In this document: positions 52,968 through 60,618 of the stretch, one piece after another
Position numbering within the stretch: position 1 is the first letter of the stretch
Layout of the letters: each line of letters begins with the position of its first letter
Source: an uncultured Prevotellaceae bacterium
GTDB lineage: Bacteria > Bacteroidota > Bacteroidia > Bacteroidales > Bacteroidaceae
Assembly (NCBI GenBank): GCA_902776545.1
Contig: CACYQO010000018.1
Coordinates: 1 to 64,000, forward strand
Length of the DNA stretch: 64,000 bases
Direction of reading: 5' to 3'
Program-made: the position numbers and the translations under genes
The notes under the pieces: generated by a model
Told to the model about the DNA's origin: nothing
The model's input: the letters and a program-made list of their open reading frames with translations, nothing else
Database searches by the model: none

Positions 52968-53315
52968 ATGAAAAGGATTGAAGCAATTATCAGGAAGACG
53001 AAGTTTGAGGAGGTCAAGGAGGCCTTGCTCAACTCAGACATCGACTGGTTTGAGTACCATAACGTGCACGGCATCGGACAGAGCCGTCAGGAGAGGATCT
53101 ATCGTGGCGTGCAGTATTCTACTGACGTGATAGAGCGTGTGGCACTGACCATCGTATGTCGTGATCCGCTGGTGGAGCCGACGGTGAAGGTGATACTGAA
53201 AACGGCCCATACGGGTGAGGTTGGTGACGGCCGCATCTTCGTGAGCGAGATGATCGACACGTGGAGCATCCGCACAGGCGAACACGGTGACACCGTATTG
53301 AGAGACAAGAAATAA
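52968..53315 (+). CDS. glnB: P-II family nitrogen regulatory protein
   Basis: A 115-residue trimeric signal protein that senses 2-oxoglutarate, ATP/ADP and sometimes glutamine and controls ammonium uptake. The N-terminal MKRIEAIIRKTKFEEVKEAL, the T-loop GIGQSRQERIYRGVQY and the nucleotide-binding TGEVGDGRIFV are characteristic. Because it is upstream of amt1 it is functionally like GlnK; the symbol glnB is used for the family. It has the conserved leader (52741-52967); a hairpin lies between it and amt1. Confidence 0.95.
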   Translation: MKRIEAIIRKTKFEEVKEALLNSDIDWFEYHNVHGIGQSRQERIYRGVQYSTDVIERVALTIVCRDPLVEPTVKVILKTAHTGEVGDGRIFVSEMIDTWSIRTGEHGDTVLRDKK

Positions 53316-53330
53316 TATTTATTAATAACG

Positions 53331-53404
53331 ACAACATGGACAACTAAGACAACTTTTCTTTATCGCCCACGGGCGAATGTTGTTATGGTTGTCAAAGTTG
53401 TTGT
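53331..53404. repeat. Inverted 9-bp tandem units between glnB and amt1
   Basis: ACAACATGG and ACAACTAAG units (53331-53354) are inverted by GTTGTTATG and GTTGTCAAA units (53378-53404), with an inner TCGCCC/GGGCGA hairpin. It may attenuate transcription between glnB and amt1. Confidence 0.7.
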
Positions 53405-53419
53405 AAAAAAGAAAGAATT

Positions 53420-54676
53420 ATGAACGAAATTGGATTATCACTCGATACCGTATGGATGCTATTGGCAGCCATGTTGGTTTTCTGGATGCAGCCGGGCTTT
53501 GCGCTGTGTGAAGCAGGCTTTACGCGTAGTAAGAACACGGCAAACATCCTGATGAAGAACTTTGTCGACTTCATGTTCGGCTCGTTGCTGTTCTTCTTCT
53601 TAGGTTTTGGATTCATGTTTGGCGGTGATGTGCTTGGTGGTTTCATCGGCATGCCGAACTGGGGTGACCTGAGTTTCTACAAGGGCGACCTGCCCGTAGA
53701 AGGTTTCCTGATCTTTGAGACCGTCTTCTGTGCCACTTCTGCCACCATCGTCAGCGGTGCAATGGCTGAGCGCACGAAGTTCTCTATGTATCTGATTTAC
53801 AGTGCCGTGATCTCTCTGATCATCTATCCCGTCGAGGGTCACTGGACGTGGGGTGGCGGATGGCTTTGCAACGATGCTGCCGACGGCTTTATGATGTCGA
53901 CCTTTGGCGACGTGTTCCACGACTTTGCAGGCTCTGCCATCGTGCATAGCGTGGGTGGTGTGCTGGCTCTGATTGGTGCTCTGGCCCTCGGTCCCCGTAT
54001 CGGCAAGTATGCGAAGGACGGCAAGAGCCGTGCTATCCCTGGTCACAACCTGACGATGGCTGCCCTGGGTGTGTTCATCCTCTGGCTGGGATGGTTCGGA
54101 TTCAACCCAGGTTCTCAGCTGGCTGCCTCTGGTGAAGTGAACCGCATCGCCATCTCGCATGTGTTCCTGACCACGAACCTCGCTGCTGCTGCAGGTGGTG
54201 TGGCTACGATGTTCCTCACGATGATCAAGTATGGCAAGCCGTCACTCTCTCTGACGCTGAACGGTGTGCTGGCCGGACTCGTGGGTATCACGGCAGGCTG
54301 TGACCTCGTATCACCGATGGGTGCCGTCATCATCGGACTCGTCTGTGGACTGGTGCTGGTGTATGCCATCGAGTTCATCGACCACGTGCTACATATCGAC
54401 GATCCTGTGGGTGCTTCGTCAGTACACGGTGTCTGCGGTATCCTGGGTACGCTGATGACAGGTCTGCTGTCTACTTCTAATGGTGCCTTCTACGGTTACG
54501 GCTGGGGATTCTTCGGTGCTGAGTGCTTCGGCATCCTGGTGATCGACCTTTGGGCTGCTGCCTGCGGATTCGCCCTCTTCTACGGCATCAAGTATGCTCA
54601 CGGCCTGCGTGTAGACAAGCGCATTGAGGAAGAAGGTCTGGATATTTACGAGCACGGAGAGGCTTGTTACAACTAA
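53420..54676 (+). CDS. amt: Ammonium transporter (first copy)
   Basis: A 418-residue inner-membrane Amt/Mep/Rh channel with about 11 membrane segments. The pore histidines are in DFAGSAIVHSVGG and ASSVHGVCGILGT, and the external Phe/Trp recruitment region is conserved. There is no cleavable signal. It is the second gene after P-II; the P-II T-loop would plug its pore. An outer-membrane protein follows 60 bases later. Confidence 0.96.
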   Translation: MNEIGLSLDTVWMLLAAMLVFWMQPGFALCEAGFTRSKNTANILMKNFVDFMFGSLLFFFLGFGFMFGGDVLGGFIGMPNWGDLSFYKGDLPVEGFLIFETVFCATSATIVSGAMAERTKFSMYLIYSAVISLIIYPVEGHWTWGGGWLCNDAADGFMMSTFGDVFHDFAGSAIVHSVGGVLALIGALALGPRIGKYAKDGKSRAIPGHNLTMAALGVFILWLGWFGFNPGSQLAASGEVNRIAISHVFLTTNLAAAAGGVATMFLTMIKYGKPSLSLTLNGVLAGLVGITAGCDLVSPMGAVIIGLVCGLVLVYAIEFIDHVLHIDDPVGASSVHGVCGILGTLMTGLLSTSNGAFYGYGWGFFGAECFGILVIDLWAAACGFALFYGIKYAHGLRVDKRIEEEGLDIYEHGEACYN

Positions 54677-54736
54677 ATAAATTGTATTAACAGGGCAATA
54701 AATTGTGAAATTTGTTGTTTATAAAAGAAAAGGATT

Positions 54737-55447
54737 ATGAAAAAGATTGTTTTATTGGCAATGGGACTGGTCATGAGCATGACCGCCATCGCACAGGATG
54801 AGATTGAGACAACGATTAGTGGAGATATCGTCAGTAGGTATATCTGGCGTGGTCAGGATTTGGGAGACGTGTCCTTGCAGCCCACTCTCGGCATCGGCTA
54901 TAAAGGCTTGTCGCTGACGGCCTGGGGCAGCGTGGGACTGACCAATTCTGAAGACACGAAGGAGTTCGATCTGACACTTGCCTACACCACAGGCGGATTT
55001 AACATCGGCATTACGGACTACTGGTTCAACACCGGTCTCGACCCCGACAACCGCTACTTCATGTACAACGCCCACTCGACGAACCACGTGTTTGAGGCCA
55101 ACATCGGCTACGATTTCGGCTTCGCATCGCTCCAGTGGTATACGAACTTTGCCGGCAACGACGGTGTGAACAAGAGCGGCAAGCGCGCCTACAGTAGTTA
55201 TTTCGAGGCTAACGTCCCGTTCAAGCTGGCTACGGTCGACTGGACTGCCACCGCAGGTTTCATCCCCTTCGCCACGTCTTTCTACAACGACTGGACGTCA
55301 GGGTTCTCTGTCACCAACCTCGCGCTGAAGGCGACGAAGGATATCAAGATCACCGATTCGTTCTCGATTCCTATCTTCGGACAGGTGGTTGCGAACCCCC
55401 GCACGCAGAAAGCTTACCTGGTTCTTGGTTTCACGCTGCAGCCATAG
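54737..55447 (+). CDS. Outer-membrane beta-barrel protein linked to ammonium uptake
   Basis: A 236-residue protein with a signal peptide (MKKIVLLAMGLVMSMTAIA). The alternating hydrophobic strands (SGDIVSRYIWRGQDLGDVSLQPTLGIGYKG) and the aromatic C-terminal end (YLVLGFTLQP) show a small outer-membrane barrel, similar to the TorF/gcw_chp type. It is in the glnB-amt operon, so it might help ammonium or small cations cross the outer membrane; that is inference. Confidence 0.82.
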   Translation: MKKIVLLAMGLVMSMTAIAQDEIETTISGDIVSRYIWRGQDLGDVSLQPTLGIGYKGLSLTAWGSVGLTNSEDTKEFDLTLAYTTGGFNIGITDYWFNTGLDPDNRYFMYNAHSTNHVFEANIGYDFGFASLQWYTNFAGNDGVNKSGKRAYSSYFEANVPFKLATVDWTATAGFIPFATSFYNDWTSGFSVTNLALKATKDIKITDSFSIPIFGQVVANPRTQKAYLVLGFTLQP

Positions 55448-55459
55448 CCTTTTAATTGT

Positions 55460-55542
55460 CCTACGGATTATACGGATTTTACGGATTAACAACTTGCAGA
55501 TAATCACTATGGATAATCTGTAAAATCCGTAAAATCCGTAGG
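55460..55542. terminator. Large tandem-unit hairpin after the glnB-amt1 operon
   Basis: Two 29-base arms (55460-55488 and 55514-55542) match at 27 positions and consist of ACGGATT units. It lies 12 bases after the outer-membrane gene and before the amt2 leader, a likely terminator of the first transcript. Confidence 0.75.
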
Positions 55543-55577
55543 CTTTTGTATGAATCCTCTTTCTTTTTGTGGCTTTT

Positions 55578-55767
55578 GACGATTTGTAACGAAATGATAG
55601 GCTTTTGGTGCAAAAAGTTAGCAAAATGAAAGAAAATAGTGCTGCAAACTTTACAAATTGCAAGTAAGTAAGATTTTTAACAATCAAAAAGTAAGTGAAT
55701 TTATGGTTATTAATGCAAAATGTATTACTTTTGCACCTTGAATTCAACAGAGTATTATAAATAGGGT
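55578..55767 (+). promoter_or_regulatory. Conserved nitrogen-control leader of amt2
   Basis: A second copy of the leader at 52741-52967. GACGATTTGTAACGAAA is identical, and the -7 element TACTTTTG (55726-55733) lies 148 bases downstream of its start, exactly as in the first copy. Confidence 0.75.
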
Positions 55768-57156
55768 ATGAAGATTAAGAAAAGATGGATAATCCTGATG
55801 ACGGCGATGACACTGATTGCCGTAGCAGGCTTGGCGGTGGGAGAGCCATCCTTTGAGTGTGACTGGTCGGTGATATCTGCGGCCGACGTGGCGTGGCTGA
55901 TTACGGCCACGATTTTCGTTTTGATGATGACACCCGGACTGTCGTTCTTCTATGGCGGTATGGTGGGTGCGAAGAATGTGATTTCGACAATGCTGCAGTC
56001 GTTTATCGCCATGGGACTGATATCCGTCCTCTGGGTGGTCATAGGTTTCTCTTTGTGCTTTGGCGATGATATCGGCGGTGTGATTGGCAATCCGTTGACG
56101 TTCCCGATGTTCCACGGTGTGGGTGCCGATGTGTATACCACTCCGGCAGGCAACGTCCTTGGCGGCGCAACCATCCCGTTGGCACTGTTCGCCCTGTTCC
56201 AGATGAAGTTCGCTATCATCACCCCGTCGCTGATCACAGGTTCGTTCGCTGAGCGTGTGAGATTCTCGGCTTATATGTTCTTCATGATGTTCTTCTTTTT
56301 CGTGATCTACTGTCCGCTGGCGCACATGACATGGCATCCTGAGGGACTGTTTATGAAATGGGGTGTGATCGACTTTGCAGGTGGTATCGTGGTGCATGCC
56401 TCCTCAGGTATCGCAGCCCTGGCTGGAGCCATCTTCCTTGGACGCCGTAAGGCTGAGACGCGTAAGAGTGAGCCCGCCAACATCCCCTTCGTGCTGCTTG
56501 GTGCGGCAATGCTGTGGTTAGGGTGGTTCGGCTTCAATGCTGGCTCGTCGCTGCATGCAGACGGTCAGGCTGTCAAGGCGTTCTTGAATACGAACACCGC
56601 CTCTGCTACGGCGATGATGACGTGGATCTTCTTCGACTGTCTGCGTGGTCGTAAACCGTCGGCGATGGGTGCTGCGGTGGGCTGCGTGGTCGGTCTGGTG
56701 GCCATTACGCCATCGGCAGGTTATGTCACCGTGGGCCAGAGCATCTTCATCGCGTTTGTCATCACGCTGATCTGTAACGTCGCCGTTTACTGGCGTTCGC
56801 ACTCCCGTATCGACGACGCCCTCGATGTGTTTCCCACCCACGGCACAGGCGGTATCTTCGGTACGGTGCTGACGGGTATCTTCATCCAGGAGGGACTCAT
56901 CGCCGGCACGTGGGACGGTTTTGTGATATTCCTCTACCATCTGCTGGCCATCGTCATCGTGTTTGTCTATACCTTCGGCATGAGCTGGCTGGGCTACAAG
57001 TTGATCGACATGCTCATCCCCATGCGCGTCTCGGTGTACAGTGAAAAAGTGGGACTTGACTTCTCGCAACACGACGAGCACTACGGATTGGCGCACATCG
57101 GCGAACGGGAACTGGCGGAATATGAGGAGCACATTAAGGAAAAGGTGAAAAGGTAA
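55768..57156 (+). CDS. amt: Ammonium transporter (second copy)
   Basis: A 462-residue Amt channel, clearly different from the first copy. It has an extra N-terminal hydrophobic segment (WIILMTAMTLIAVAGLAVG), and the pore histidines are in DFAGGIVVHASSG and DVFPTHGTGGIFGT. The PGLSFFYGGMVGAKNVIS motif is closer to E. coli AmtB than the first copy. It is preceded by the conserved leader and followed by pyrG; AAAAGGTG units begin in its last codons. Confidence 0.95.
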   Translation: MKIKKRWIILMTAMTLIAVAGLAVGEPSFECDWSVISAADVAWLITATIFVLMMTPGLSFFYGGMVGAKNVISTMLQSFIAMGLISVLWVVIGFSLCFGDDIGGVIGNPLTFPMFHGVGADVYTTPAGNVLGGATIPLALFALFQMKFAIITPSLITGSFAERVRFSAYMFFMMFFFFVIYCPLAHMTWHPEGLFMKWGVIDFAGGIVVHASSGIAALAGAIFLGRRKAETRKSEPANIPFVLLGAAMLWLGWFGFNAGSSLHADGQAVKAFLNTNTASATAMMTWIFFDCLRGRKPSAMGAAVGCVVGLVAITPSAGYVTVGQSIFIAFVITLICNVAVYWRSHSRIDDALDVFPTHGTGGIFGTVLTGIFIQEGLIAGTWDGFVIFLYHLLAIVIVFVYTFGMSWLGYKLIDMLIPMRVSVYSEKVGLDFSQHDEHYGLAHIGERELAEYEEHIKEKVKR

Positions 57157-57214
57157 AAAAGTAAAAAGGTAAAAAAGTAAAAAGGTGAAAAGGTGAAAAG
57201 GTGAAAAAGTAAAA
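57141..57214. repeat. Tandem AAAAGGTG/AAAAAGT units between amt2 and pyrG
   Basis: About nine 7-8 base units in a row (for example AAAAGGTG and TAAAAAAG), starting in the last codons of amt2 and ending about 30 bases before pyrG. Confidence 0.75.
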
Positions 57215-57242
57215 CAGAAAGCAAACTTCAAAACAACATAGC

Positions 57243-58841
57243 ATGGATACAAAGTACATTTTCGTCACAGGTGGAGTGGTTTCCTCGTTAGGTAAGGGAA
57301 TCATCTCCGCCTCGATCGGCAAACTGTTGCAGGCACGTGGGTACAAAGTGACCATCCAGAAGTTCGATCCCTACATCAACATCGACCCTGGGACACTGAA
57401 CCCCTATGAGCACGGCGAGTGCTACGTGACGGTGGACGGTATGGAGACCGATCTCGACCTGGGACATTACGAACGCTTTACGGGTATTCATACCACCCGC
57501 AACAATTCCATCACGACGGGTCGCATCTACAAGACCGTCATTGACCGGGAACGGCACGGTGACTATCTTGGGAAGACCATTCAGGTGGTGCCGCACATCA
57601 CCGATGAAATCAAACGACGGATGCTGCGCGAGGGTCTTGACGAGGGATTCGACTTCGTCATTACAGAGGTGGGTGGCACCATCGGCGACATTGAGAGTGC
57701 ACCGTTTATGGAGGCCATCCGACAGTTGCGCTGGCAACTGGGACGCAACGCCGTCTGTGTACATCTGACCTACGTGCCCTACCTGAAAGCGGCTGAAGAA
57801 CTGAAGACGAAACCCACACAGCACTCCGTCAAAGAGTTGCAGGGGATGGGTATCCAGCCCGACATCCTCGTGTTAAGAACCGAACGCCACCTCAGCGACT
57901 CTATACGCCTGAAGGTGGCATCGTTTTGTAATGTCGATTTGGAGTGCGTGGTGCAAAGTGAGGATATGCCGAGCATCTACGAAGTGCCAGTGAGTATGCA
58001 GAAGCAGGGGCTTGACGCCGCTATTATGCGGAAGATTGGCATTCCTGTGGGCGAGACACCAGCGATGAAGCCTTGGCACGATTTCCTCGAAAAGCAGCGC
58101 AATGCCAATCGCGAGGTGCATATCGGCCTCGTGGGCAAATACGATCTGCAAGATGCCTATAAGAGCATCCGTGAGAGTCTCAATCTGGCAGGCATCTACA
58201 ACGATGTGAAGACTCGCATCCATTTCGTCAATAGCGAAGAGATCACGGCAGAGAATGTCGCCTCGAAGTTGAAAGGTATGGCTGGTATCGTGGTCTGTCC
58301 TGGTTTCGGCAGCCGAGGTATCGAGGGCAAGATTATTGCAGCGGAATATGGTCGTACGAACGATATTCCTACCTTCGGCATCTGTCTGGGTATGCAGATG
58401 ATGGTGATTGAGTTCGCAAGGAATGTATTGGGCTATAAGGATGCCAACAGTGCCGAGATGGACGAAAAGACCCCACATAATGTGATCGACATCATGGAGG
58501 AGCAGAAGAGCATCACCCAAATGGGCGGTACCATGCGATTGGGTGCCTATGACTGCGAGCTCGTCAAAGGCAGCCGCACATATGAAATATACGGCGATAA
58601 GCCACTTATCAGTGAAAGGCATCGTCATCGCTACGAGTTCAACAATGCCTATAAGGAGGAGTACGAATCGAACGGTATGAAGTGCGTGGGCATAAACCCC
58701 GCCTCCGACCTTGTGGAGATTGTCGAAATCCCAGAGAAACGCTGGTACATCGGCACACAGTTCCACCCTGAATATTCCTCGACGGTTCTGCATCCGCATC
58801 CGCTTTTCATGAGTTTCATCAAAGCGTGTATTATGTCGTAA
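57243..58841 (+). CDS. pyrG: CTP synthase
   Basis: A 532-residue enzyme that aminates UTP to CTP with glutamine. The synthase domain has GGVVSSLGKGI near residue 9 and the DPYINIDPGTLNPYEHGE segment; the class I glutaminase domain has CLGMQMMVIEF (nucleophile Cys) and HPEYSS (His, Glu). Length and order are typical. No clear promoter lies in the repeat-filled gap to amt2, so read-through is possible. It leads the pyrG-purF-carAB-asnB group. Confidence 0.97.
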   Translation: MDTKYIFVTGGVVSSLGKGIISASIGKLLQARGYKVTIQKFDPYINIDPGTLNPYEHGECYVTVDGMETDLDLGHYERFTGIHTTRNNSITTGRIYKTVIDRERHGDYLGKTIQVVPHITDEIKRRMLREGLDEGFDFVITEVGGTIGDIESAPFMEAIRQLRWQLGRNAVCVHLTYVPYLKAAEELKTKPTQHSVKELQGMGIQPDILVLRTERHLSDSIRLKVASFCNVDLECVVQSEDMPSIYEVPVSMQKQGLDAAIMRKIGIPVGETPAMKPWHDFLEKQRNANREVHIGLVGKYDLQDAYKSIRESLNLAGIYNDVKTRIHFVNSEEITAENVASKLKGMAGIVVCPGFGSRGIEGKIIAAEYGRTNDIPTFGICLGMQMMVIEFARNVLGYKDANSAEMDEKTPHNVIDIMEEQKSITQMGGTMRLGAYDCELVKGSRTYEIYGDKPLISERHRHRYEFNNAYKEEYESNGMKCVGINPASDLVEIVEIPEKRWYIGTQFHPEYSSTVLHPHPLFMSFIKACIMS

Positions 58842-58871
58842 TTACGTTATTACGAAATAACGATATTAGTT

Positions 58872-60611
58872 ATGGAACAACTGAAACATGAGTGTGGTGT
58901 GGCGATGATCCGCCTGTTGAAGCCGTTGAGTTACTACGAGCAGAAGTACGGTTCGTGGCGCTATGGTTTCAACAAACTCTACCTGATGATGGAGAAGCAG
59001 CACAATCGCGGACAAGAGGGTGCCGGTATCGCTTCCGTCAGTCTGACGAAGGAGCCAGGCACGGAGTATATGTTCCGTGAGAAGGCCGAGGGTAAGGATG
59101 CCATCACGGAGATTTTCAGTCGTGTGACGGAGGAGATGGCTGGCGAACTGCTGATGGGACATCTGCGCTATTCAACGACAGGCAAGAGCGGACTGACGTT
59201 TGTACATCCCTTCCTGCGCCGAAACAACTGGCGGGCGAAGAACCTCTGTCTGTGCGGCAACTTCAATATGACCAATATCGACGAGGTCTTCCAGTTCCTC
59301 ACCCAACAGGGCCAGTCGCCGCGCATCTATGGCGACTCATATATCACCCTCGAACTGATGGGCCACCGTCTGGACCGCGAGGTGGAGCGTTTGTATGCCC
59401 TCGCGAAAGAACAGGGATTGAAAGATACCGCTATTACCGATTATATTGACGATCACGTGGAGATGACCAATGTGCTGAAGAGCACGATGAGCCACTATGA
59501 CGGTGGATATGTAATGTGCGGACTGACGGGAAGCGGCGAGATGTTTGCCGTACGCGACCCTTGGGGCATCCGGCCTGCGTTCTACTATCGCGATGAAGAG
59601 ATGATGGCGCTGGCCAGCGAACGGCCTGTATTGCAGACGACATTCGATCTGCAGGCAGAGGATATCTGTGAACTCCAGCCAGGCGAGGCACTCATCGTAC
59701 ATAAAAACGGGGAGAGCCAATTGGAACAGATTATGCCGGCCCAGCCCCTGAGTGCCTGCTCGTTCGAAAGGATTTATTTCAGTCGTGGTTCTGACCGTGA
59801 CATCTATCAGGAACGCAAACGACTGGGTGAACAACTCACGCCCGCTATCTTGAAGGCTATCGACGGCGATGTGGATCACACGGTCTTTTCGTATATCCCC
59901 AATACCGCAGAAGTTGCCTTCTATGGTATGACGGATGGTTTCCGAAAGTTACATGGAGAGGTGCGCACAGAAAAGGTGGTTTGGAAAGATATCAAACTGC
60001 GTACCTTTATCGCCGATAACTCTGAGCGCAACGATCTGGCTGCTCACGTCTATGATATCAGTTATGGTTCACTGAAGCCATACGAGGATAACCTCGTGAT
60101 TATCGACGACTCGATAGTGCGTGGCACGACGCTGAAAGAGAGTATTTTCAAGATCCTCGACCGTCTGCATCCCAAGAAGATCGTGATGGTGTCGAGTTCA
60201 CCGCAGATCCGTTATCCCGACTACTATGGCATTGATATGTCGCATTTGGAAGAACTTTGTGCCTTCCGTGCCGCCATCGCATTGATTAAGGACAGGGGTA
60301 TGCAGAAACTGATTGCCGATACGTATAAGGCCTGCAAGTATTCGCCGGCTTCACTGAATCATGTGCGCAATATCTATGCACCGTTCACCGTCGAGGAGAT
60401 TAATGATAAGATTGTGGAGATGCTGCACCCTGAGGGTATGCAGGCACCCATCGAATTGGTGTATCAGAGCATTGAGGGACTGCACAAGGCCTGTCCCAAT
60501 CACCCCGGCGACTGGTATTTCACGGGCCATTACCCCACACCTGGCGGCATCCGGATGGTGAACCAGGCATTTGTGAATTATGTAGAACAAGTATTAAAGT
60601 TACAGTTATAA
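58872..60611 (+). CDS. purF: Amidophosphoribosyltransferase-like protein (large Bacteroidetes type)
   Basis: A 579-residue class II amidotransferase/phosphoribosyltransferase, catalysing the first step of purine synthesis. The glutaminase Cys is Cys8 in KHECGVAM, close to but not at the N-terminus, so a short propeptide must be removed. QHNRGQEGAGIAS and MGHLRYSTTG are glutaminase motifs; the PRPP loop is VIIDDSIVRGTT. It is longer than E. coli PurF (505), as in a second PurF type common in Bacteroidetes, so a classical PurF may exist elsewhere. Confidence 0.9.
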   Translation: MEQLKHECGVAMIRLLKPLSYYEQKYGSWRYGFNKLYLMMEKQHNRGQEGAGIASVSLTKEPGTEYMFREKAEGKDAITEIFSRVTEEMAGELLMGHLRYSTTGKSGLTFVHPFLRRNNWRAKNLCLCGNFNMTNIDEVFQFLTQQGQSPRIYGDSYITLELMGHRLDREVERLYALAKEQGLKDTAITDYIDDHVEMTNVLKSTMSHYDGGYVMCGLTGSGEMFAVRDPWGIRPAFYYRDEEMMALASERPVLQTTFDLQAEDICELQPGEALIVHKNGESQLEQIMPAQPLSACSFERIYFSRGSDRDIYQERKRLGEQLTPAILKAIDGDVDHTVFSYIPNTAEVAFYGMTDGFRKLHGEVRTEKVVWKDIKLRTFIADNSERNDLAAHVYDISYGSLKPYEDNLVIIDDSIVRGTTLKESIFKILDRLHPKKIVMVSSSPQIRYPDYYGIDMSHLEELCAFRAAIALIKDRGMQKLIADTYKACKYSPASLNHVRNIYAPFTVEEINDKIVEMLHPEGMQAPIELVYQSIEGLHKACPNHPGDWYFTGHYPTPGGIRMVNQAFVNYVEQVLKLQL

Positions 60612-60618
60612 TAATAAG

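Noticed and set aside
57141-57214. Possible CRISPR-like array of short repeats
   Set aside because: Units are 7-8 bases without spacers; these are tandem micro-repeats.
57873-58799. 308-codon minus-strand frame inside pyrG
   Set aside because: Antisense shadow of CTP synthase.
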